A stretch of 64,000 nucleotides of DNA from Candidatus Thorarchaeota archaeon (GCA_029855935.1 JAGSHN010000016.1:1-64000), one strand, 5' to 3'; counted from the stretch's first letter, positions 1 to 9,266 are shown. The notes: generated by a model not told the origin, from the letters alone. Numbers and translations: made by a program.

Positions 1-3000
1 CTCTCAAGTCCGTACGACGTGTCAACAACTGGTCTGTCTGAAGGGTCTCATACTCTGAACGTCTATGCAAGCGACGGGCCCGGGAACTGGGCATTTGCAT
101 CGTACTCCTTTGTAGTCGACGATACTCCCCCAAGTGTCGTACTGAACTCGCCTGCGGACGGCTCGGAGATACGGTCGGGGACGCTGATAGATCTCGATGT
201 GTCTGACACGAATACTCTCGACACCGTCCTGTACGCGTGGGACGGTGGTACCGAGACCAGCCTTGCCTCACCCTATGATGTGCCGACCTCGGGACTATCA
301 GAGGGAACTCACACACTGGCTGTCTCGGCACGAGATGCGGCGGGCAACTGGGCAAATGTCACGTACAGCTTCATCATCGATGACACGCCTCCATCAATCA
401 CCCTCCTCAGCCCAGCCGAGGGATCGTATGTCACCGACGGAGACACCATCGATACAGATGTCCATGACGACAACACTCTCCAGCAGGTTCTCTATGGATG
501 GGACGGATTGGCCACCAACTCTCTGTCTGCACCCTATGACATCACAGTCTCGGGGCTGAGTGATGGGAGTCATACTCTGAATATCTCTGCAAGAGATGCT
601 GCAGGCAACTGGGCGATTGCGACCTACACCTTTGTGGTCGATAACACTCCGCCCTCAATCGCTCTCCTGTCACCATCAGACTCCTCGGTCATTCAGTCGG
701 GGACAATAATCGACCTTGACGTGACAGATGCAATATCTCTCTCGCAGGTACTGTATCACTGGGACTCAGACACGAACTCCACCTTGCCGAGCCCATACGA
801 TGTCTCAACAGCGGGTCTGAACGAGGGGCCTCATCAGCTCTACGTGTTCGCTGAGGATGGAGCCGGCAACTGGGCCTCCTCCACTTATTCCTTCACAATA
901 GACGACACTGCCCCGACCATAACCCTGCTGTCGCCCTCTGACGGTGCAGAGATACAGTCTGGCACTGCCATAGACCTTGATGTGACAGATGGCAACGGTG
1001 TTTCATCGGTGACCTACAATTGGGATGGGGAAAGCAATGCGACCCTTGCAAGCCCGTACGACGTGGACACGACGGGTCTGTCAGAAGGCGCTCACGTGCT
1101 ACATGTCTACGCTGAGGATCTGGCCAGCAATACGGCGTCCGCAACCTTCACGTTCACAGTGGATGATACTCCGCCTGCCATCGTGCTGAATAGTCCGTCT
1201 GACGGCTCGGAGATACAGTCCGGTACAACGGTTGACCTTGACGTCAGTGATGCGAACACCTTGGCAGAGGTCCACTACAACTGGGATGGCGGAACAAACC
1301 AGACGATGGCATCCCCGTATGATGTTCAGGCCAGCGGGCTGACGGAGGGTAGTCACACGCTCAACGTGTTTGCGCGCGACGAGGCAGGAAACGAGGCATC
1401 TGCATCGTACACGTTCGTCATTGACGATACGTCTCCCACAATCACACTCGTGTCACCAAGCGACGGCTCGGAGATACAGTCCGGTACCGACGTCAATCTC
1501 GACGTGTCAGACAGCAATACCCTCTACGAGGTTCTGTATAACTGGGATGGTGGGACGAACAGTACTCTCGCCAGCCCGTACGATGTGACGACTTCTGGGC
1601 TGACAGAGGGATCGCACATGCTTGAGGTCTATGCCCGGGATGAGGCGGGCAACTGGGCCTCCGCCACCTTTACATTTGTCATCGACGACACCGCTCCGGT
1701 CGTCTCTCTGCTCGCTCCTCCAGACGGGTCAGAGGTTCGGTCTGGTACGGTGGTGGACTTGGACGTCACCGATGACAACACTCTCTCGGAGGTCAGGTAC
1801 AACTGGGACGGTGGGACCAACAACTCGCTTGCGTCGCCCTACGACATTCCGATGAGTTCGCTGAGTGAGGGTGCTCATACCCTCCACGTGTTCGCAACCG
1901 ACGCAGCAGGCAATACGAGATCCGAAACATACTCCTTCGTCGTCGATGACACTGCGCCCACAATCACACTGCTCTCTCCAAGCGATGGCGCGGAGATACC
2001 GTCCGGCACAGACATTGATCTGAGTGTGAGCGAGACCAACACGCTTGCGCAGGTCGCATACAACTGGGACGGTGCGACTAACACCTCGCTGAGTTCGCCC
2101 TATGTTGTCAGCACAAGTGGGCTCTCCGAGGGTACCCACACCCTCTACGTCTACGCAAGCGATGCGGCTGGGAACGAGGGCTCCGAGCAGTACAGCTTTG
2201 TGATCGATGACACTGCGCCCTCGATAGTCCTCAACTCACCCACAGAGGGGTCAGAGATTCAGCCTGGCACTATCATCGATCTCGACATAGCGGACTCAAA
2301 TACGCTGTACGAGGCTCTCTATGCCTGGGACAGCGCCGCCAACCAGACGCTGCCAGTCCCGTTTGATGTCTCTACGTCTTCGTTGTCTGATGGTGCCCAC
2401 GTACTCAGAGTATACGCCCGCGATGCTGCAGACAACTGGGCGTCAGCGCAATACACCTTTGTCATCGACAGTACTGCTCCTGTCATCACACTGATCTCAC
2501 CAACGAACGGCTCGGTTGTCGCCACAGGCGACGTGATAGACCTAGACATCTCAGAGCAGAACACCCTCCACAGTGCAAGCTACAGATGGGACTCCGGCTC
2601 CTCCACTTCTCTGACCAGTCCCTTCGACATAGATGTCACGGGCCTGTCTGAGGGCCAGCACACTCTTGTGGTTTCTGCGACCGACGCGGCAGGCAATACA
2701 GCAGAGGAGTCCTACGTCTTCATCGTGGATGACACTGCCCCTGAGATTGCTGTACTGAGCCCACCAGCCGACACGGTGCATCAGAGTGGTTCTACGATGA
2801 GAATATCGGTGACAGACCCCCATCTTGCCTCTGTGCGCTACCACTGGGATACAGGGTCGTGGGTCGCGTGGAGCTCACCCTATGAGACCACTCTCCCGTC
2901 AGGCGAAGGATCTCATACGCTCTACGTGGAGGCCACCGACGAGGCAGGCAATCTTCGGCAGGCCCAGTTCTCTTGGGTCTGTGACGATACATCCCCTGTC

Positions 3001-4780
3001 GTGGTGCTAAACGGCCCCGCAAATACCACGACGCATCACAGTGGCACGTCGATTGACCTCTCGGTCAGTGACCTGCATCTGCAGGAGGTCCTCTACAGAT
3101 GGGACTCCGATGCTTGGGCCACCCTCGCCGCACCGTTTGATACGTACCTCCCGGCTGGCGATGGCCCGCACGAGCTCCACGTCAACGCATCTGACGAGGC
3201 AGGCAACTGGGCGTATGAACGATATCTCTTCTACACTGATGATGCCACGCCGCTCGTGATACTGTACAGTCCGGCCAACAACACCGTACAGCCGAGCGGG
3301 ACACTGGTGAACGTGTCAATCACGGATGACGATCTTGACACGGTACTGTACAGATGGGATAGTGGCACGTGGTCGGTCTGGCCTGCTCCCTATGATACCC
3401 AGGTCCCTGCCCCAGAGGGCACGCATCGGCTTGAGGTCTTCGTCAATGACACGGCTGGCAACGTGGAGTCGCCAACGTACGTCTTCGTCACAGATGATAC
3501 TGTCCCATCAATTCTGCTCCTCAGTCCGGCAAATGGCACAGTCAGCCGCAGTGGCACCACCATCGACCTTGATGTATCGGACGCTCATCTCGACTCAGTC
3601 GTCATCCAGTGGGACTCCGGGTCGTGGGCATCCCTGTCCGCGCCGTACGACACACTCCTGCCATCAGCCGATGGATCTCACACACTCGTCATCAATGCGA
3701 CCGACGCAGCTGGTCACTTGACCGTGCGCACGTTCGTCTTTGTGACCGACGACACAGCCCCCACCATAGTCCTTGAGCAGCCATCAAACGAAACGGTTCA
3801 TCGCTCGGGGGTGACCGTGGACGTGTCCGTTGTCGAGGTGAATATGCAGTCCGTGCAGTTCAGATGGGATGCCTCGGGATGGTCATCTTGGTCTGAGCCA
3901 TTCATAACGATGCTCCCCACTGGTGACGGGACTCATACTCTGGAGGTGACAGCAACAGATGAGGCTGGGAATACGGCATCAGCGAAGTACGTATTCTATG
4001 TCGATGACACTGCACCATCAATCGCCCTCGTTTCTCCTGCCAACTCGACCGTCCAGACCAGCGGGACCGAGATCTACATCTCGGTCGTCGATCCACATCT
4101 CTCGTCCGTCCTGTTCAGGTGGGATGCCGGTCAGTGGGCGACAGGGTCCTCGTCTCTTGTGACAGAGATTCCTTCGGGCGATGGCACTCACGTCCTGACG
4201 GTGAATGCGACCGACTCGATTGGAAACTGGGCTCTGACAAGCTATTCGTGGACCGTCGATGATACCCCGCCCCTGATCGTACTGTTGTCGCCCGCCAACA
4301 ACAGTGTCTTGAACAGCGGCGTCTTGGTAGACTTGAACGTGAGCGATGACCACTTGTTGTCGGTCACGTACCAGTGGGACGGCGGCACGAGTGGTACGCT
4401 GGAGAGTCCCTACGATCTCACAGTACCCGCCGGAGACGGCATTCACACGCTTGTGGTCAATGCTACCGATGCAGTCTCTCACTCGACGCTGGTAAACCTT
4501 GTCTTCATCGTTGATGATACTGCTCCATCGGTCGCTCTTGCTTCACCGAACAACGCGACCATCCATCGGAGTGGAACGGCAGTCCTTGTATCGGTCGTCG
4601 AAGTCCATCTTGAGACGGTGATGGTGTCTTGGGACGGTGGCGTGTGGGTTGACATCACGGTCTCGAGCAGTACGACCCTGCCCGTAGGTGATGGGGAGCA
4701 CTCGCTCGACGTGCGGGCGACGGACGCCGCAGGAAACACGGGAACGCTGTCATTGATCTTCATCACGGATGACACACCGC
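1..4780 (+). repeat. Tandem ~265-base protein-coding repeats (Ig-like modules)
   Basis: About 18 head-to-tail copies of a unit of about 265 bases, all in frame. The first ten carry an N-T-L...W-D-G-G-T-N...S-P-Y-D-V version. From about base 2750 on, copies carry an H-L...R-W-D-S-G-x-W...P-x-G-D-G version, so there are two blocks of related units. Confidence 0.85.
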
Positions 4781-5304
4781 CGGAGGTGTCAGGCCCGGAG
4801 ACCGTAGAGTACGTGTCTGGTACCACTGGACACGCGGTCGAGTGGACACTGTATGACGACCATCCGTTCAACTACTCCGTGACATTGGACGGCGAGAGCG
4901 TCGCTGCTGGTGGCTGGACTGTATCGGGACAGAATGTCACGGTCAACGTTGATGGTCTCTCGGTAGGCAACCATTCGTGTTCAATCGTTGTCTTTGACGA
5001 GGCTGGCAACTCTGTATCACACTCTGTCGAGATAGTGGTGTTCGAGGCAGAACCAACGACCACCGGGACCACGACGACCGAGACGACCACTACGAGCACT
5101 ACAACACCGACTGGAAGTACGACCACTACAACCACTGGCGTCCCCACGGGGACGACGTCAACGTCCACGATCACTGCACCCCTACCCGGTATCCTCCTCA
5201 GTATTGACATCACCGTGGCCATAGTGCTTCTGGGTGGCGCCACGCTCGTAGTTGTGGTGATAGTGACAGTGTGGGTGCGTCGCCGGGCCCGGCTCGCCCC
5301 CTAG
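1..5304 (+). CDS. Giant Ig-like repeat surface protein, C-terminal membrane anchor (5' end outside window)
   Basis: The frame is open from base 1, and the residues before the first possible start continue the repeat, so this is the C-terminal 1,767 codons of a longer gene. It has about 18 full tandem Ig-like (bacterial Ig/cadherin-like) repeats of about 88 residues, each opening near D-D-T-x-P and containing a Y-x-W-D segment and a D-A-A-G-N turn. A divergent last repeat follows, then a Thr-rich linker (about residues 1685-1725) suited to O-glycosylation, one hydrophobic membrane segment and a short R-R-R-A-R tail. Inference: a rod-like cell-surface stalk or adhesin with a cytoplasmic stub. 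No enzymatic domain is seen. The repeat architecture is certain, the ligand unknown. Confidence 0.9.
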   Translation, partial: LSSPYDVSTTGLSEGSHTLNVYASDGPGNWAFASYSFVVDDTPPSVVLNSPADGSEIRSGTLIDLDVSDTNTLDTVLYAWDGGTETSLASPYDVPTSGLSEGTHTLAVSARDAAGNWANVTYSFIIDDTPPSITLLSPAEGSYVTDGDTIDTDVHDDNTLQQVLYGWDGLATNSLSAPYDITVSGLSDGSHTLNISARDAAGNWAIATYTFVVDNTPPSIALLSPSDSSVIQSGTIIDLDVTDAISLSQVLYHWDSDTNSTLPSPYDVSTAGLNEGPHQLYVFAEDGAGNWASSTYSFTIDDTAPTITLLSPSDGAEIQSGTAIDLDVTDGNGVSSVTYNWDGESNATLASPYDVDTTGLSEGAHVLHVYAEDLASNTASATFTFTVDDTPPAIVLNSPSDGSEIQSGTTVDLDVSDANTLAEVHYNWDGGTNQTMASPYDVQASGLTEGSHTLNVFARDEAGNEASASYTFVIDDTSPTITLVSPSDGSEIQSGTDVNLDVSDSNTLYEVLYNWDGGTNSTLASPYDVTTSGLTEGSHMLEVYARDEAGNWASATFTFVIDDTAPVVSLLAPPDGSEVRSGTVVDLDVTDDNTLSEVRYNWDGGTNNSLASPYDIPMSSLSEGAHTLHVFATDAAGNTRSETYSFVVDDTAPTITLLSPSDGAEIPSGTDIDLSVSETNTLAQVAYNWDGATNTSLSSPYVVSTSGLSEGTHTLYVYASDAAGNEGSEQYSFVIDDTAPSIVLNSPTEGSEIQPGTIIDLDIADSNTLYEALYAWDSAANQTLPVPFDVSTSSLSDGAHVLRVYARDAADNWASAQYTFVIDSTAPVITLISPTNGSVVATGDVIDLDISEQNTLHSASYRWDSGSSTSLTSPFDIDVTGLSEGQHTLVVSATDAAGNTAEESYVFIVDDTAPEIAVLSPPADTVHQSGSTMRISVTDPHLASVRYHWDTGSWVAWSSPYETTLPSGEGSHTLYVEATDEAGNLRQAQFSWVCDDTSPVVVLNGPANTTTHHSGTSIDLSVSDLHLQEVLYRWDSDAWATLAAPFDTYLPAGDGPHELHVNASDEAGNWAYERYLFYTDDATPLVILYSPANNTVQPSGTLVNVSITDDDLDTVLYRWDSGTWSVWPAPYDTQVPAPEGTHRLEVFVNDTAGNVESPTYVFVTDDTVPSILLLSPANGTVSRSGTTIDLDVSDAHLDSVVIQWDSGSWASLSAPYDTLLPSADGSHTLVINATDAAGHLTVRTFVFVTDDTAPTIVLEQPSNETVHRSGVTVDVSVVEVNMQSVQFRWDASGWSSWSEPFITMLPTGDGTHTLEVTATDEAGNTASAKYVFYVDDTAPSIALVSPANSTVQTSGTEIYISVVDPHLSSVLFRWDAGQWATGSSSLVTEIPSGDGTHVLTVNATDSIGNWALTSYSWTVDDTPPLIVLLSPANNSVLNSGVLVDLNVSDDHLLSVTYQWDGGTSGTLESPYDLTVPAGDGIHTLVVNATDAVSHSTLVNLVFIVDDTAPSVALASPNNATIHRSGTAVLVSVVEVHLETVMVSWDGGVWVDITVSSSTTLPVGDGEHSLDVRATDAAGNTGTLSLIFITDDTPPEVSGPETVEYVSGTTGHAVEWTLYDDHPFNYSVTLDGESVAAGGWTVSGQNVTVNVDGLSVGNHSCSIVVFDEAGNSVSHSVEIVVFEAEPTTTGTTTTETTTTSTTTPTGSTTTTTTGVPTGTTSTSTITAPLPGILLSIDITVAIVLLGGATLVVVVIVTVWVRRRARLAP

Positions 5305-5330
5305 GGGCACACGATGGCTCTCGGATCAGT

Positions 5331-6032
5331 TCATCGCTTGGCTGTGCGTCTCAGCCCGACAAGGGCGATTGCAACTAGGAGCAGCCCACCTCCTAGCATG
5401 AGCCTGAAGTTCAAACTGTCAGTCTTGCTTGGAAACTCGTACGGATACTCGATGGTACTATTGCTCCGAGCAGCGATGTCCTCAAAGATGGCCTTGGCCG
5501 TGGGCGAGGAGAAATCATAGGCTGACACGTCCATGCCGTGATACAGCAGCATGTAGTGAAGATGCGGGTAGTTCTCGCTATGGAGCAGCCGTGCCAGCTC
5601 CGTGCCTGTGGTCACACTTTCACCAATGGACACCCGTATCGCATCATGCTGTGCAGAGTTGTTCGTGTCATCGTGGAAACCAGGTTCGAGTACGAGCTTG
5701 ACCGCCCACACGAAGTCGACGGTGATGCCAATGCTGAAGAGTACGTTTCCCGCATACGGGTTCACTGTCTCCGAGATCGCGGTGATTTTTCCGCTGCAGG
5801 GTGCGATGACTGTGACATCTGTTGAGATCACAAGGTCGATGCCGTTGTGATACACTCCTGGCTCACCCCAGTCCGGTGTGTGATATGCCGAGAGCCTCTC
5901 GACCAAGTCTGACTCTGCAATCGGAAACTCAAGTTGCGGTGGCGGTGTATCAGGTAGAATACTCGCAGTTGCCAGTCCTGTGCCAACAAGCAGTAGGACT
6001 ATGAATAGGACTCTCAGGTGGCGAACCTTCAT
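5331..6032 (-). CDS. Membrane-anchored M23 (LytM-fold) peptidase-like protein
   Basis: A 233-residue protein from the ATG at 6032. An N-terminal hydrophobic signal/anchor (residues 5-25) is followed by an LPDTPPPQLEFPI segment, a lysostaphin-fold core and a C-terminal membrane helix ending R-R-T-A-K-R. The core shows both M23 zinc motifs: H-N-G-I-D (HxxxD), followed by the usual T-V-I-A-P-C-x-G-K-I strand, and P-H-L-H-Y (HxH). All three zinc ligands are present, so a metallopeptidase or zinc-binding module outside the cell is likely. Asgard archaea are not known to make peptidoglycan, so the substrate is open. The next gene upstream is a diverged copy. A TATA-like box 27 bases before the ATG suggests a leaderless transcript. 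Confidence 0.75.
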   Translation of the reverse strand: MKVRHLRVLFIVLLLVGTGLATASILPDTPPPQLEFPIAESDLVERLSAYHTPDWGEPGVYHNGIDLVISTDVTVIAPCSGKITAISETVNPYAGNVLFSIGITVDFVWAVKLVLEPGFHDDTNNSAQHDAIRVSIGESVTTGTELARLLHSENYPHLHYMLLYHGMDVSAYDFSSPTAKAIFEDIAARSNSTIEYPYEFPSKTDSLNFRLMLGGGLLLVAIALVGLRRTAKR

Positions 6033-6054
6033 AGAACCACTCTCTGCACGTCCC

Positions 6055-6063
6055 CCATAATAG
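6055..6063 (-). promoter_or_regulatory. TATA-like box for the M23-like gene
   Basis: Read on the minus strand it is CTATTATGG, centred about 27 bases upstream of the ATG at 6032. That spacing places the transcript start at or next to the start codon. Confidence 0.4.
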
Positions 6064-6146
6064 TCCTCCTTGGATGAACTGCTCCTATGAGCGCACAATC
6101 GTATGTCGTCACGTCAACGGGTCTTCGGCTCTCTGAAAGCTTGTTC

Positions 6147-6878
6147 TTAACCTCCTGAGCGACTGAACGCCCACGTTCTCGGTAGTCCGAACGTGCACGC
6201 AATTCCTACCACAGCTATTGCAGTGAAGAAGAACCCGATGCCGAGCTTTAGTCTGTAGGTTGGGCTGTCCATCCTGTCCGGAAAATCGTACGAGCACCGA
6301 ACGGTACCGCTAGTCCTAGCGGCAATATCGTCGAGAGTTGCCTTGGCCTCTGGAGTGGAGAAGTCGTAGGGTGACACGCCCATCCTGTAATAGAGCAAGA
6401 CGTAATAGAGATGAGGCTTGTAGGTGCCACAGAGTAATCTCGCTATTTCAGTTCCCGTAGTCACGACCCTCTGTTCGACATATATGGCTCTCGTCTGCGC
6501 CTCGATTTCGTTGGGAGTGTTGACGCCAGACTTGAGAATGAGCTTGACCGTCCAGACTGAGTCGATGCTGATAGTGATGCTGAACATTGTGTTGTTCGAA
6601 TATGGAATGATAATCTGAGAATACTCTATGATGGAACCATTGCATGGTGCAATGACAGTCACGTTTGTAGAGAACGCCAGATCGATACCATTCTCATAGG
6701 TCCCCAGTTTGCCCCAGTATGAGGTGTGTTGCGCCAAGACCTGCTCGACCGACTCCGGTTCGGCAATCGGGAACCCCAGTTGTGGGGGCGCCGTATCGGG
6801 TAGAGCGCACTCCGCCAGTAAGTAGGCACCGATTAGCAACAAGGCTATGAGCAATCCTCTCACGTGGTCGGTGCTCAT
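6147..6878 (-). CDS. Paralogous M23-fold protein lacking zinc ligands (probable pseudoenzyme)
   Basis: A 243-residue paralogue of the neighbouring M23-like protein with the same order: N-terminal anchor, LPDTAPPQLGFPI segment, LytM-fold core and C-terminal membrane helix. The first motif reads E-N-G-I-D instead of H-N-G-I-D, and the second reads H-L-Y-Y instead of H-L-H-Y, so two of the three zinc ligands are replaced. The fold residues around them are kept, as in known inactive LytM-domain regulators. The ATG at 6878 is preferred over one at 6914 because a TATA-like box lies about 28 bases upstream of it. Inference: a tandem duplicate that became a binding or regulatory partner of its neighbour. 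Confidence 0.7.
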   Translation of the reverse strand: MSTDHVRGLLIALLLIGAYLLAECALPDTAPPQLGFPIAEPESVEQVLAQHTSYWGKLGTYENGIDLAFSTNVTVIAPCNGSIIEYSQIIIPYSNNTMFSITISIDSVWTVKLILKSGVNTPNEIEAQTRAIYVEQRVVTTGTEIARLLCGTYKPHLYYVLLYYRMGVSPYDFSTPEAKATLDDIAARTSGTVRCSYDFPDRMDSPTYRLKLGIGFFFTAIAVVGIACTFGLPRTWAFSRSGG

Positions 6879-6901
6879 ACTCACATAATAGGCGATTGCC
6901 T

Positions 6902-6910
6902 CATTAATAC
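6902..6910 (-). promoter_or_regulatory. TATA-like box for the M23 pseudoenzyme gene
   Basis: Read on the minus strand it is GTATTAATG, about 28 bases before the ATG at 6878. It overlaps the end of the small frame that follows vhuA. Confidence 0.35.
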
Positions 6911-7026
6911 TCATCTACGGTCCATCTCGTACCATCTTCTTGCTCAACGGCGAGGTCGGCAGACGCTTCCTTTGGTAGTCTGATCTCACTGTAGCATCGC
7001 CTGCCCGCTGGCTGGCACAGTATCAC
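6904..7026 (-). CDS. Possible 40-residue peptide gene overlapping the end of vhuA
   Basis: A GTG whose last two bases lie in the TGA stop of the hydrogenase large subunit (GTGA overlap) opens a 40-codon frame ending in TAA. The peptide has two cysteines (positions 4 and 11) and a charged second half. It sits exactly where methanococcal operons carry vhuU, the tiny gene that supplies the second nickel-binding motif. It does not contain DPCxxCxxH. A segment S-E-I-R-L followed by L-A-V-x-x-E-D-G faintly resembles the tail that follows that motif in MvhA, which could be chance. The overlap and normal-looking codons argue for translation, but evidence is weak. Confidence 0.3.
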   Translation of the reverse strand: MILCQPAGRRCYSEIRLPKEASADLAVEQEDGTRWTVDEY

Positions 7027-8336
7027 TCTATCATCGGCTCAGGCAGCTTGAGGGATTCGTGCGTTCTCTCCTCAAAGATCTGTCTTGCAACCTTGAGGAG
7101 GCTCTTCTCTATGCCCGCGATGTTGTTGTTGGTGGCCACAATCAGGTTGACCTTCGTCACGATACCTCTATCGTCAGTCCAGTAGTGATGTATCAGAGTT
7201 CCACGAGGTGCCTCGACACAGCCAATCCCATTGCCCTTTCTCGGCTCCACATCTGACAGCTTGATGTCTGTGCTCACAATGTCCGGATCATTGAGCAGAT
7301 GCTCTATCTCCTCCACGGCTTGGACCATCTCTATGACGCGAGCCCAGTGATACGCAAACGTGGCGTGAATGGGTCGCCCGAGTCTTGAGCGCATCTCCTC
7401 CAGGGCCTCTTGAGCAAGAGGTGTCTTCATTCTGTCTGCAATATTGCATCTTGCCAATGTGTTCGCGCGCCACACTCCATCTGGGTATCCTGCAGGCCCA
7501 TAGTAGACATGCGTCGCGTAGGAATGGTCCGGCACATATTCGCCGACGTACTTCCGATACTCCTTTGGTCTGAAGTCGGCGACTATCTTGCCCTCAGGAC
7601 TCATCACACGAATCTTGCCATCGTAGATCTCAAGGGCCCCCTTGTCGTGTGTCCCGACATAGTAGGTTGGGACAACGGCCAGCTTGGTCACAGCATCCCA
7701 ATAGTCTTCAATCACTCTCTTGCCGAGGTCCAGCGTCTGTATGACCCACTGCTTCAGTCCCTCGACCTGCTCGAGGAACCTGTCACGCGAGTCTTCCGAG
7801 AAAGGTTGTGACAGTCCTCCGGGAACAGCTGTGACCGGATGTACTGCCTTGCCACCGATGGCGCCCACCAAGCTCTGGCCATACTCCATCATCTGCAGGG
7901 CCAGCTTCCCCACGTCGGGCAGCGACTTGATGATCTGGACCACGTTGCGCTTTGCTGGATCTGCAAACGGCCCGGCGAGGAAGTCGGGGGCTGCAAGCGC
8001 AAAGAAATGCAGCCCGTGAGAGGAGAGTTGTTTAGCATTGATGAGGAGTCGTCGCACCTTGACGGCAGCATCGGGCGGCGTCACCCCCCAGGCTGCCTCG
8101 ACAGCCTTGACGGATGCCAAGTGGTGAGGCACGGGACAGATGCCACATATTCGTTCGGCAATGCGAGGCACCTCCTCTGCAAAGCGCCCCTCAAGGAACT
8201 TCTCGAAGAATCGAGTGCTCGTCACATTGAACTGCACATCCTTGACCTTACCGTCCTTGCCGAGTCTAATCGTCAGCGCCCCGTGTCCCTCAAGGCGTGT
8301 GACTGGCTCGATTCTGATCACTCGCTCGTCACTCAT
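7023..8336 (-). CDS. vhuA: F420-non-reducing [NiFe] hydrogenase large subunit, lacking the C-terminal L2 motif
   Basis: A 437-residue group 3c (Mvh/Vhu) large subunit. It takes electrons from H2 at the NiFe centre and passes them through VhuG and VhuD, usually to heterodisulfide reductase. The N-terminal motif is intact: R-I-C-G-I-C-P-V-P-H-H with C64 and C67. The family features E-A-P-R-G-T-L-I-H-H-Y and V-N-L-I-V-A-T-N-N-N near the end are also present. The protein then stops after L-P-E-P-M-I-E, exactly where relatives continue into A-Y-D-P-C-x-x-C-x-x-H, so the two C-terminal nickel/iron cysteines are absent. In Methanococcus the large subunit is naturally split here into VhuA and VhuU. 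No such motif is seen in any frame just downstream. The start overlaps the vhuG stop by 4 bases. Confidence 0.92.
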   Translation of the reverse strand: MSDERVIRIEPVTRLEGHGALTIRLGKDGKVKDVQFNVTSTRFFEKFLEGRFAEEVPRIAERICGICPVPHHLASVKAVEAAWGVTPPDAAVKVRRLLINAKQLSSHGLHFFALAAPDFLAGPFADPAKRNVVQIIKSLPDVGKLALQMMEYGQSLVGAIGGKAVHPVTAVPGGLSQPFSEDSRDRFLEQVEGLKQWVIQTLDLGKRVIEDYWDAVTKLAVVPTYYVGTHDKGALEIYDGKIRVMSPEGKIVADFRPKEYRKYVGEYVPDHSYATHVYYGPAGYPDGVWRANTLARCNIADRMKTPLAQEALEEMRSRLGRPIHATFAYHWARVIEMVQAVEEIEHLLNDPDIVSTDIKLSDVEPRKGNGIGCVEAPRGTLIHHYWTDDRGIVTKVNLIVATNNNIAGIEKSLLKVARQIFEERTHESLKLPEPMIE

Positions 8337-9262
8337 CGCCTGTCCTCCCCGTCACCTTTATCGCCGCTGTTCCCTGCGCTCACCTTTGCTATGTAGGACG
8401 CCGCATAGTCGGTGAAGTAGAATGAGCCTACAGGGTCTGGGAACGCGTTCTCCAGCTCCTCAGGGCTCATATCTGCTATCGCACCAAGTGCTGAGATGAT
8501 CTTGGCACCGTGGTCCCTTATCGATGGTGGTGGTCCAAAGCATCCCTTGCACGGCATATTCGCCTTCGGGCACTGAGCTCCACAGAAGCCAATCGTGGCG
8601 AATCCCAGACAGAGGTACCCTTGATCAAGGAGGCACTTCTCGGGGTCCGGCCTCCCCTGATATGTCCTCTTGAACTCCTTGATCCTCTTCTCCTTTCGCT
8701 CACGTGGGCACTCATCACAGACTGTGGTGTCCGGCAGGTCGAATGGCCTTCCTGTGAGCAGTGCGACCACTGCATCATAGACATTGTCGCTCGTCGGTGG
8801 ACAGCCCGGCAATATGATGTCGAACCTGACCCGGTCAGTATTTGGGATAATGTACTCGACAAATCCGGGGACGTTCTCCTCAGGCACTCGGGAGTCGGTC
8901 ACAGTCTCGGTCTTGATGAACTTTCTCTGAACTAGCTGTGCAAGCGGCCATGTGTTGGCGAGGCCCTGAACACCCCCGTAGCATGAGCACGATCCCCACG
9001 CCACGAGAAGCCTGCTCTTCTCTCGCATTAGCTCAAGGATGTGCACATCCTCCTTCGTCCGGCAACTCCCCTCCACAAAGCCGAGATGAACTGAGCCATC
9101 AGGAAGGCTCTTCAGGTCAGACAGTTTGTAGTCGACAACAGCTGGCCAGTAGACTACCTCAAGGTCGGGGAGGACATCCAGCAGTCTGAAATGGAGGTCC
9201 ACAAGTGCCTGATCGCATCCCCAGCAAGAGGAGAGCTGAGCAAAAGCAACACGCTTCGCCAT
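8333..9262 (-). CDS. vhuG: F420-non-reducing hydrogenase small subunit
   Basis: A 309-residue electron-transfer subunit of the group 3c hydrogenase, carrying [4Fe-4S] clusters between the NiFe site and VhuD. Cysteine motifs include S-S-C-W-G-C (C13, C16), G-S-C-S-C-Y-G-G, P-G-C-P-P, V-C-D-E-C-P and a C-terminal C-G-A-Q-C-P...C-K-G-C-F-G-P group, matching MvhG/VhuG in order and length. It lies between vhuD (4-base gap) and vhuA (4-base overlap), so the three are probably one transcript with coupled translation. The last 15 residues are charged and low-complexity. Confidence 0.93.
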   Translation of the reverse strand: MAKRVAFAQLSSCWGCDQALVDLHFRLLDVLPDLEVVYWPAVVDYKLSDLKSLPDGSVHLGFVEGSCRTKEDVHILELMREKSRLLVAWGSCSCYGGVQGLANTWPLAQLVQRKFIKTETVTDSRVPEENVPGFVEYIIPNTDRVRFDIILPGCPPTSDNVYDAVVALLTGRPFDLPDTTVCDECPRERKEKRIKEFKRTYQGRPDPEKCLLDQGYLCLGFATIGFCGAQCPKANMPCKGCFGPPPSIRDHGAKIISALGAIADMSPEELENAFPDPVGSFYFTDYAASYIAKVSAGNSGDKGDGEDRR

Positions 9263-9266
9263 CGCG

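Noticed and set aside
7023-7025. The vhuA stop TGA read as selenocysteine to extend into VhuU
   Set aside because: Read-through gives E-U-Y-C-A-S-Q-R, which lacks DPUxxCxxH, and no SECIS-like structure was recognised.
7839-8396. 185-codon open frame on the plus strand across vhuA
   Set aside because: It lies antisense to a clear hydrogenase gene, has no recognisable motif and no ribosome-binding site.
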